This document shows, piece after piece, positions 56,323 to 64,000 of a stretch of DNA of 64,000 nt (its first letter is position 1; each line of letters starts with the position of its first letter). Below the pieces are notes generated by a model, which was not told the DNA's origin, did no database searches, and saw nothing but the letters and a program-made list of their open reading frames with translations. A program made the position numbers and the translations under genes. This stretch comes from Narthecium ossifragum (Eukaryota; Streptophyta; Magnoliopsida; Dioscoreales; Nartheciaceae). Location of the stretch: contig OY986969.1 of assembly GCA_963920575.1 (NCBI GenBank), positions 16,043,288-16,107,287 of the forward strand, in the 5' to 3' direction.

Positions 56323-57817
56323 GTAGGGATCCTACCGACATCTCTCTTCGGGGTTTTGAGTTTTCCGGTTTGATCTGTGGTTTATTGCTTAGATCTGCGT
56401 ATATAGTTGTTGGTTTTCTGTGTTTTTGCCGGTTTTGGACTCGTGGGATCCTGATCTATCAGATCCCAGAGTTTCGTGGTTTTTGGTTGTCTCTTCCGGC
56501 GGTATTCTTCGCCGGAAGGACGCCGCGGAACCCATCATGATCGATCTTCCCTTGAGGAAGGATCGATCTTCTGGGTTGGTCATGCTCCGCCCGATGAAGG
56601 ATCGATCATCAGTTTGGTGAGGATCGATCCTGGTTCTTGGGGAGCATGGCTGTCCTTCGTCGCGAAGAGGATCGATCCTCCTGTGAGGAAGGATCGATCA
56701 CTCGTGGTGCGATCTGAAGGGTGCTCTCTGTCGCGAAAATGATCGATCCTCCTGAGAGGAAGGATCGATCCTTTTGTCTCGACAGTGAGGCTTTACTCTC
56801 TGTTGCTGAGAGGATCGATCCTACCCTAGGGGATGATCGATCCTTTGGTAGAAGAGAGGGTTTTGACTAGTTTTGCCCAAGGGGCTTTGTATGTTGGTTT
56901 TCTTTATTGTTTTATACCTTGTACATAACATTAAGCATGTTAGCCCTATATAGGGGCAGTGGTGAACCGGGGGAGTGATGACTCCCGGGATGTTTAGAAT
57001 AAACGGGCGGGTGGCCCTACTGCTTTCCCTAGCCTCTCACGCCGGCGTTCGCCGAGGGCCACATTACTTGTTGCACATTGTGAACTGTTGTTTGCGGGGT
57101 TGTTTCCCGGTGCAGGTGTTGTGTGGACTGCTGGCGGTTGGTAGTGGTACCACTGCAGCAGTCCTTAGACCTTATTTATCTCTTCACCACCCCGGGCCGG
57201 CAGGGTGCCGTGCCCAGACCTTGTATTTATATCATCACATCCTGCTGCATGCTTACATGTATCTTTTCTGCGCATGTTCATAGCATGCATTGTGTTGTGC
57301 ATTAGTTGCATCTGCTAGGGCGTTGCCGATCCGGGGCTTCCGGGTAGCCCGGATCTATCTCTTAGGACCGTGCGGGTAGCTTGGTCCAGGACTCGATTTG
57401 TAGTATTCAGTCTTTTCGATGATAGGGTTAGTTGGACATGAATACTGTTGTGCTTGATGTTTAGAGGTCGTGTCGGCCTTGAGCCAAGTCGTGGTGTAGC
57501 CGGTACCCAATCCTTCTAGAACTCTTGGGTGGCAGGTGTGACTACCCAGCGGTGCTACCCGCCGACAGTGCCCAGGATCCTGTCGTGAGTTGGCAGTGCC
57601 GTTTCCTGTCTTACTGAGTGTGACCCAGTGTGTGACCAGTTCGCTGGAAGACCACGACTGGGGCTCTCAGGGGTATCCGGTGGGGTTATGGGACCCCTGT
57701 GATACACCTAGGCTTTGCTTGGGGACGACACTGTTGTGTTCCCTTCCTTTGTGAGTGTCGTAGTGTAGTGTCCCTGCTGAGCTTAGTGCTCACACCTACC
57801 CGGGCTGCGTTTTGCAG
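56323..57817 (+). other. Predicted intron inside the long LTR
   Basis: A donor-like GTAGGG at 56323 and an acceptor-like TTTTGCAG ending at 57817. Corresponding sites occur at 13409/15190 and 21739/24151, and donors also at 43535 and 45465. In several copies the donor sits in a small inverted repeat (GGTAGG...CCTACC). No transcript evidence is available, so splicing is inference. Confidence 0.35.
56539..56842. repeat. Five GATCGATC pairs, each exactly 22 bp wide
   Basis: Pair centres: 56542.5/56564.5, 56603.5/56625.5, 56673.5/56695.5, 56744.5/56766.5, 56816.5/56838.5. Pair-to-pair steps are 61, 70, 71 and 72. Sequence between the members of a pair and between pairs varies, apart from a shared GTGCTCTCTGTC at about 56721. 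Confidence 0.97.
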
Positions 57818-59139
57818 GTGCTGGCGCTAGCTCTTCTTCGGTTGCCCCTACCGGGCAGGTGTTCGGTGACGTGGCGGCGTCTGGCGGAGCTTGAGGAGCT
57901 GTGATCTGTCCGTGTACACCTTGGTTAGATAGTCTCCTACGGGAGCGATTTTGTATAACATTCCCTGTTTGAGGATTTGTACTATATTCCAGCTTTGTGT
58001 GTTGAGCTTTATAATTGTTGTTTATTACAGGATGATTATGCTTATTAGGGTAACCACAACGATTAGAAGGAAACCTCGCCAAATTTCCGCAGTAGGTTAA
58101 GTTCCGGTTCGCGTCGCCCGGCCCAGTTGGGCCTACACGGGTCGGGGCGCGACACCTCTGCACCTCAAACAACAGATGATAGCCAACTAGACCCATCCTC
58201 GAGAATACAGAGATTTGGCATAACAATCACGCCCTAGTCCTTGCTACCCAGCCATGGTCCTAGAGCTAAATTCGAGCTACCAGAGAGCTTCGGATCCGCG
58301 AAAACCCTATTCACCCGCACCCTAGCCTTATGCTCTAATTTAAACAAGATGCATGCAATGCTCAGTCACAGATAAAAAGATATAAGCATGCAATGATATG
58401 AAATCAATTATACAGGGCTAGGCATAACCTATAGCTAGCCAAAGGGGTGAGCATAGCAAGGGTCTCAAATATTGATAAGCTATACTAACAATACAACGAT
58501 TAGAGCAAAGCGATAAACACATATATACAATAGTCTTCAATGCTCTCCGACACCTGACAGACTCAGGTTCCACAGATACCTCGCAGGTAACTCGCTAACG
58601 GCCAAGCAACAGCAACAAAGTCAATTTCGGCATTACAACAGCGTCCACAGCCGTCAATCGAAATTGCTATAAGGGGATACAACCCTGGCCAAGCCAACAA
58701 GCCACACATATAAGATATATAATCGACCAGTACAACGAGTTATGCCCCCGGCGTACGCCGGCAATCAGCGGGGCTATTAATCAAAGCAGTAGATCTATGC
58801 TAGGCATACAGGGCACACCTCCGGCTTATACTAAACATTCCCAGAGATCGTCACTCTCCCGGTTACCCATAAAGCGATAAAGCATTCACAAACTACATAT
58901 ATTTATACATATATATAGATATAGCATGTTTATCGAGAAACTGCTTGAAAAATGGTTGAAATCGGTAAACAGATTCAAAATACAACTTACGGCGTAATCC
59001 GGGGATAAACCCGTCAAAATCCCGATTAAAATATTATAATAATCACTACTTATCATCGGGGAAACCCCACGAGAAAACTGGGTTGAAAAGAAATCAAAAA
59101 TATCGAATTCAGATCAAAATATGTTGGTAGCAAACATGG

Positions 59140-59520
59140 ATCGATCTTCACACTCTGCGAACATCGATCTTCTCTTCGTAGCCAACCATCAACAAACAAA
59201 TGATCGATCTTCATGCCCCATGAAGATCAATCATCCACAAACGGGTCTTCTGTCTGAGCAAAAGGGATCGATCGATCATCCCAAAGTGGGTATTCAGTCT
59301 GGGAAAGAGGGATCGATCAATCATCCCAAAGTGGGTGTTCTGTCTGGGGAAGAAGGATCGATCCTCTAGTGCACTAGAGGATCAATTATCCTCAAGCACA
59401 CCCTCTGTCAAGAAGAGGATTGATCTTCTTGGGACAAGAAGATCGATCTTCTTCAGATGGAGCAGAACACTTCAACGGAAGTGATCGATCATTTCATCCA
59501 AAATGATTGATCCTTCATAC
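59140..59520. repeat. GATCGATC cluster with long hairpin-forming pairs
   Basis: A dozen palindromes or one-base variants. Some pairs are extended into longer dyads, for example AGAAGATCGATCTTCTT at about 59439 preceded by AAGAAGATTGATCTTCTT-like sequence, and a CTCTAGTGCACTAGAG palindrome sits between two motif copies at 59366-59385. A unit ending GTGGGTNTTCNGTCTG repeats about every 54 bases (59220-59350). Confidence 0.88.
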
Positions 59521-60157
59521 TCAGCAGAGAAGAGTGAATAGTGCTGAAAAGTGCCTGAGATCCAATTTCTTAGATTCGATCTATCAAAACGTATCGAAAT
59601 CAAACCAAATTTGGTAGGCATGTGTAGTTGGATGTGGGGAATCTAATGACACTAAAAACATCCAATTTTTGATGATCAAATCCTTCGAATTAAATCAAAT
59701 TGTCCTGGAAGACCATGAAACAAACGACAAACTGAATTTGCTGGATTTAATCTATCAAACGGCGATGGAATCCATTCAAACTTTGCAGGAAAGTCTATTT
59801 GATGGTGGGGAATTCATTCATGCAATAAAAACCAAACTCAGATCGTGAGATATCATATCTAAGTCCAACCCGTCAAAAAACCGACAAAAATACAGAATTC
59901 ATCCGAAAGAATACGGAACTGAAACCATAGCTAGCTTCTAAACATGGCAAGGAACTAGGATACAGAAAATCATAGCATTCTAACAAAACCAACAGCCACA
60001 AATCACAAAAAGACGATCCTAGGATTACCAACTCATAGGAATTGGGTAGAAACACCTACCTGTAACAACAAATAGACGATCTACGAGATCCTCAACTCTA
60101 ATCACTGCGGATCCACGCCTAAAAGCCACAGCCCAAAGCTCAAGCCGGCAGCCCATG

Positions 60158-60208
60158 AGGAGAGAGAGAGGAGAGGAGAGAAAAGAAAAAGAGAGAGAGA
60201 AGAAAGAG
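60158..60208. repeat. GA-rich microsatellite
   Basis: Impure GA repeat directly left of the hAT element. The last eight bases (AGAAAGAG) are the hAT target duplication. Confidence 0.85.
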
Positions 60209-60597
60209 TAGGAGTGAGCGTTCGGTTCTCGGTTCAGAATCGAAGAACCGAAATTTTTTCGGTCCTGTTTTTAGAGAACCGAACCGAACCGAACTTATGC
60301 AGGAACCGAACCGAACCGAAATTGTTCAGTTCCAAATCAATTGGAACCGAACCGAACTTTTGTTCATAACCGAACCAAACCGAACTTTTTGGAACCGAAC
60401 CGAACTTTTTGCAATAATTAAAAGATTAAAACAATCACACCATTACATCACATTGTTGCAATAATTAAACAACCACAGTTGCAATAATTAAAAAACATCA
60501 ATAGTTGCATTAATTAAATAATCAAACCATTACATTGTTGCAATAATTAAACAACCACACCATTACATTGTTGCATATACATGTCCATTCTCTGTTT

Positions 60598-60742
60598 TCA
60601 TGATTTCTTGTTGGGCTTCTTTGCAGCTTCCTCTTGAATCATGTTCTTCCATAGTTCCATCTCCTCACGTAACTTAACGGCTAATTCACGCTCTTCCAGT
60701 TCATGCCTTGGTTCATTGAGGAACTCACTTTGTAACACCTCA
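60598..60742 (-). pseudogene. Possible captured terminal exon inside the hAT element
   Basis: On the minus strand, after a splice-acceptor-like ATATGGCAG at 60743-60751, an open piece reads EVLQSEFLNEPRHELEERE, then LAVKLREEMELWKNMIQEE and ends AAKKPNKKS followed by TGA (60598-60600). It is charged, heptad-like and looks coding. I recognise no family. It could be the last exon of a captured host gene or of a lost transposon protein. Confidence 0.35.
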
Positions 60743-60749
60743 CTGCCAT

Positions 60750-62450
60750 ATGTCAAGACTAAAAGGTCAAATTCTAACCAATGTTGAACTCATGAAGCAC
60801 TATATAGTGTACAAAGCAGCAACTTACTTGGATCCTAGCAATCATGACATCAAAAGCCTGTAATACATAACACAGTCTTAGTGCTCAAAGTAGAGAATAT
60901 ACTCCTAACTAAGCACATTGATTGCTGAAAGCTATATAACTTGTAATGAAGCTTATGTGGAGTAGAACAACAAGTAAAGTGCAATTACAAGAAATAGTTT
61001 ATTTCCAGTAAGAACAAGTGTAAAGGCTACATCTCAACATTTTTCGCATGTAGCATATACTTCTCTATGCATAGTTTGGCTATTGTCCTTTAGGTGGATA
61101 CAAAGAGATATATAATGACACCTTCTCAATAAACATAAAGTTATGGAAAGTGACCATTTCATTAATTTATTGTTGACGACTGGAATTTGAAATGAGAAGT
61201 TTTTCAAGTTAGTATCGATTTGGAGCTCTAAGCAATTGTAATGGTGAGTTTAGGTAATCATAATAATCAAGGAATCAGGACCCAAAAGATCGATAACGAA
61301 GTCATGATCAGATACAACTAAAACTGGAGAAAACTTAATCCCAAGAAAAACTTCAGGACAACAGATTTATCTGTTGGATTCTGAAATTTTGTTGGTAGTA
61401 TATTATAATTAATTCGATAATCACGTGAGTCAATGATATTCTACATTGACAGTTGACACACCAAAATTCTTCACATATGACTGTCTAAAACAGGAAAATA
61501 CTGAATTCTCATGGAAAACCAAACCTCATGCAAAGCTACAAACTAAGCTGTGATTGAGAATGTTCAAATATAGAATCTCATTAGTTAAGCTGACTCAAAG
61601 GACTCTAACTTGTAATAAGCTACAAACAACTGAACAAGCCACAAACAACCCATGACCAAGATCCAAGATTTTATAGCAAACTACGTAGAAAGTACAAAAA
61701 TGAAGATAAGTGGTTACTATGCACTAATGAAGATAAATGATTACTATGCACAAATGAAGATTTTTAGATTTTGCTCGGTGTCTATAAATTCTAGAATATT
61801 TGGAAAAATTCATTTCATTCATTAACTCGTCAAAATCAAACTGATTTAATCCATATATCACATTCCTGCCATTCTATTTAAATACCAACATAGAGCAGAA
61901 AAATCTTATCAAATGCCAAGAATTCCAAAGCTTTTTCAAATGAAAATCCTCATAAATCACAAATCCCTTAAAGAAGGATGAGGGCACCAGCCATCAGTTA
62001 TGGTGTCGCCGGAGAAAAGATGAGAAGAGGCAGAAACAAAGACACAATGAGTACCTTTTATACATAGAGGGTAGTAAGCAACGAGGGTGGACGGCAACGA
62101 GGGCCGGCGGCAAAGACGGAAGACAGCAATGCGAGAGGACGGCGACGAGGGCGGGCCGCAGGCGGACGACAACGAGGACGAGCAGCCGGCGTCGAGGTCG
62201 AGGAAGGAGGCCGGCGGCGTTGGCGTTGGGCTCTCGTCAATGGGAGAGATTGGAAGAGAGGGAGAGCCAGGAGGCAGCGGCGTAATTAGGGGTTAAGGCT
62301 TAGGTGGAGAGCTTGCACATCGTGAGAAGGCTTAAGCCTGAAGGAGTGAAGGGCCTGAAGGCCTTTGCCCTTTAGACCATATGTTACTTGGTTAGACCGG
62401 GTCACCTTGACCGGGTTAGACCATAGGTTCATAAGCTAAGACATCAGTCA
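60750..62450. other. hAT interior, no supported gene
   Basis: About 1.7 kb. 60750-61950 is AT-rich and featureless to me. 61957-62240 is GC-rich, with repeated ACGAGGRCGG words that give Arg/Pro-rich frames on both strands; such frames are typical of 5' ends of genes but carry no domain. A gene-capture origin (5' exon near 62240 to terminal exon at 60598, minus strand) is possible. Confidence 0.35.
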
Positions 62451-62882
62451 TGTATGAAAACTTCGGTTTTGATCCGAACCGAACCGAATTTTTTTCAAAA
62501 GAACAGAATCCGAATTGAAACCCGAACTTTTCATACATGTCAAAATCGAACCGAACCGAAAAATCGAAAAAACCGAACCGAATGGACCAAACTAATTCGG
62601 TTCCGTTCGGTTCTTCAGGTTCGGTTCGGTTCTGGTCACCCCTAAGAAAGAGCTTAAATAGAAAGCTGGAATCGATCACAACCGTCCGATTCGATCTCTT
62701 CCGATCGGAAACGCCCATAAGGTTCTAATCAATCACATATATCAATCAAAGGTAGTGTGTGCAACGTGGGTGTGAAACCGACTGCCAGGGAACAATTTTA
62801 CCAAAATGCCAACTGAGCCAAACCACAAAACTAGCCATCGACCTAACGCAGCCGGACCGGGTTGGAAGTACGGGTCCTCACA

Positions 62883-63517
62883 ATCGGCGTAGAAGATGAA
62901 GCCATTGATCCATGTGAAAAGATCTCCGTCTTCAAAACCCTAGCCTTCTCCTCCAAAAGTGGTCCAAAAATGCTCATTTTCGGCTGGAATAACCCTTTTA
63001 TATATCGGCATTAATCCCGGAATTAGGAGTTATAATTGAACTTAAACTCTAATTTCCCTAAATTTCGGGCTGATAACATCATCCGAGCGACCGATCGGAC
63101 GCAAAACCGATCCATCGATCCAGTCGGTTTGACTGGGTCTTCACTACCACGTCATTGATTAATTTCAGCCTTTCTCAAATTTCAACTTTCATAGATCCAA
63201 CTTTGCTTCAAAACTGGTGCCAATGTGTACGAAATCTCACAAAGTCTTCAACATGAAAGTTGTAGATCGTGAATTTTGCTTTCATCTCCCAGAATTTCAG
63301 AATATTTGGAGTTGTTTAGAATTTCGAGGGATTTATTTCCAAACAGTCGACGAAGCAGTCTTTTTGCACAATTTAGTGATTTTTGGCCAAATTTCTTATA
63401 TTTCTTCTCAAATCCTACTTAAACCTGAAATCAAACAATAAGATATCAAATATACTTACTCTTAGTCTAACAAAGGTAATATAAGGGGTTTAATTGTGCA
63501 TAATTAGTGACGTATCA
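62883..63517 (-). mobile_element. Athila-type LTR, 5' part, minus strand
   Basis: On the minus strand it starts TGATACGTCACTAATTATGC at 63517 and shares with 20000-20318 and 37300-37605 the blocks 'AACCCCTTA...TTGTTAG', 'TTTCAGGTTTAA' and 'CAACTTTCATGTTGAAGAC'. The 3' part is cut off at 62882 by the long LTR. The base run GAGGG after it (63518-63522) should be its outer flank. Confidence 0.78.
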
Positions 63518-63677
63518 GAGGGCGAAAGAAAGAAGGGTCCAATCCATCTGACAAGGAAGATCGACCAGATAAAAGGAAAAGAAAAGGAAACTTTTACACC
63601 TTTTCCTTGAAAATATTTTACCTTTTCATTCGATGACCAATAATATGACTGATAGGTTCTGATAATGAGGACGACAC
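63518..63677. other. Spacer between two LTRs
   Basis: 160 bases of purine-rich sequence with AAAAGGAAAAGAAAAGG. No gene or known repeat recognised. Confidence 0.5.
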
Positions 63678-64000
63678 TGTTAGTCCTAATTATGTTTTGA
63701 TGATGCTAATATGTTCCAAAATGTTAAAATATATAAGTGATAAAATATATGTTGATAACAAGCTTTAACTTTCATATTTGAGATATTATTGAGTTGACGG
63801 TCGATGCGCGGATCCATCCGTGGGATTGGCGGATGCATCCGTGCATCATCCGTGGGATTGGCGGATGCATCCGTGCATCATCAGTGGAATTGGCGGATGC
63901 ATCCGTGGATCGACCGTGGAGCATTTATGAAGAAAAGTGAAGAAGTGACGGTCGATCGGAGCATCGACCGTGGGAAGCTTTTTTCTTCACAGAGCCTGAC
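63678..64000 (+). mobile_element. Probable Copia-type LTR, 5' end
   Basis: TGTTAGTCCTAATTATGTTT followed by GATGATGCTAATATG is the style of start seen in plant SIRE-like Copia LTRs. It runs off the window, so no partner LTR or duplication can be shown. It carries a palindrome-rich tandem repeat (63816-63911) and a GGTCGAT...ATCGACC hairpin at 63949-63972. Confidence 0.5.
63816..63911 (+). repeat. 32-bp unit, three tandem copies, with CGGATGCATCCG palindromes
   Basis: Units start at 63816, 63848 and 63880. Each holds GGATTGGCGGATGCATCCGTG, in which CGGATGCATCCG is a perfect 12-base palindrome. Units 1 and 2 are identical; unit 3 has three changes. Confidence 0.93.

Larger units (their letters stand above)
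55855..58154 (+). mobile_element. Long solo LTR, TSD CCTCT
   Basis: 2300 bases from TGTGAGGACCCGTCCCTCC to GGTCGGGGCGCGACA with perfect CCTCT duplications (55850-55854, 58155-58159). The most complete short member of the family: TATA box 56190-56196, donor-like CGG|GTAGGG-type site at 56323, acceptor-like TTTTGCAG ending 57817, and no internal retroviral genes. Two clusters of paired GATCGATC flank the TATA box. Confidence 0.94.
60209..62644. mobile_element. Non-autonomous hAT transposon, TSD AGAAAGAG
   Basis: Ends are TAGGAGTGAGCGTTCGGTTC (60209) and, reversed from 62644, TAGGGGTGACCAGAACCGAA. The TAGGGGTG-type terminus and a perfect 8-bp duplication AGAAAGAG (60201-60208, 62645-62652) identify the hAT superfamily. 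Both subterminal regions (60230-60415 and 62465-62640) are packed with GAACCGAACCGAAC in either orientation, likely transposase binding sites. No transposase domain is visible in 2.4 kb, so it needs a partner. An exon-like piece lies at 60598-60742. Confidence 0.93.
55466..62882 (-). mobile_element. Long LTR, minus strand, with two nested insertions
   Basis: The family 5' end (plus strand CGGGTCCTCACA) is at 62882, followed by ATCGG. The left end is truncated at about 55465 against the PMD fragment, missing the 3' terminus. The body is 55466-55854, 58160-60208 and 62653-62882, separated by a solo LTR (55855-58154) and a hAT element (60209-62644). It has a GATCGATC cluster at 59140-59520. Confidence 0.82.

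Noticed and set aside
56539..56842. CRISPR-like array of regularly spaced palindromes
   Set aside because: This is plant nuclear DNA, the repeated unit is only 8-10 bases, spacers are related rather than unique, and there are no cas genes.
62416..62728. Frames rich in RTEPKN or FGSVR
   Set aside because: They are translations of the GAACCGAAC subterminal repeats of the hAT element.
52869..62882. One long LTR interrupted by the PMD fragment
   Set aside because: The sequence after the PMD fragment restarts at an LTR position already covered before it, so two truncated LTR copies abut it.
1..64000. tRNA, rRNA, organelle insertions or centromeric satellite arrays
   Set aside because: No cloverleaf, rRNA-like or long tandem satellite sequence was seen; only short local tandem repeats occur.

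Overview
The window looks like nuclear DNA of a flowering plant from a repeat-dense, gene-poor (pericentromere-like) region. I recognise no intact host gene. Nearly everything is LTR retrotransposon: Ty3/gypsy lineages Tat (with the extra archaeal-type RNase H), Athila and chromovirus (C-terminal chromodomain), one small Copia-type non-autonomous element, and many copies of a long (about 2.3-3.5 kb) LTR-like unit running from TGTGAGGACC... to ...GGGGCGTGACA. DNA transposons (a foldback MULE-like element, a short GGGTGTTTGG MITE, a non-autonomous hAT) and a decayed plant-mobile-domain (PMD) sequence sit among them. The species cannot be fixed from the sequence.

Layout. 1-6662 duplicates 21790-28451 and stops at a 200-N gap (6663-6862), probably an assembly overlap. 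6863-7484 is the end of a minus-strand long LTR. 7485-12799 is a decayed plus-strand Tat pol carrying a foldback element (11783-12518); a long solo LTR (12800-15641, TSD TGTTA) follows, then Tat 3' noncoding DNA to about 17870. A minus-strand chromovirus (about 17880-18951) is split by an 18.7-kb minus-strand Athila composite (18952-37605). The Athila element itself holds three insertions: long LTRs at 21107-24602 and 28672-31002 (TSD CTATA) and a Copia-type element at 33354-36555 (TSD GCTGG). The chromovirus resumes at 37606-38919; a truncated long LTR (38920-about 41438) and a second chromovirus fragment (to 42843) follow.

From 42844 the window is a Russian-doll nest: long LTR > long LTR (44855) > plus-strand Athila LTR (46781-51729) > minus long LTR (47513-50733) > Athila-type solo LTR (48383-49756, TSD GGACG). 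The Athila gag (51779-52868) is cut by another long LTR. Then come a PMD pseudogene (53736-55465), a minus long LTR to 62882 that holds a solo LTR (55855-58154, TSD CCTCT) and the hAT element (60209-62644, 8-bp TSD AGAAAGAG), a partial Athila-type LTR to 63517, and the start of a Copia-type LTR.

Most interesting signal. Several otherwise unrelated elements carry clusters of a short palindrome (GATCGATC core; variants CGGTCGACCG and CGGATGCATCCG). In the GATCGATC clusters the palindromes come in pairs with centres about 21-22 bp apart, the pairs recurring every about 60-72 bp, and in places a shared spacer word GACAGAGAGCAC. Members of one LTR family differ in having or lacking clusters, different families share them, and core variants keep their dyad symmetry. 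I know of no standard retroelement feature that explains this.
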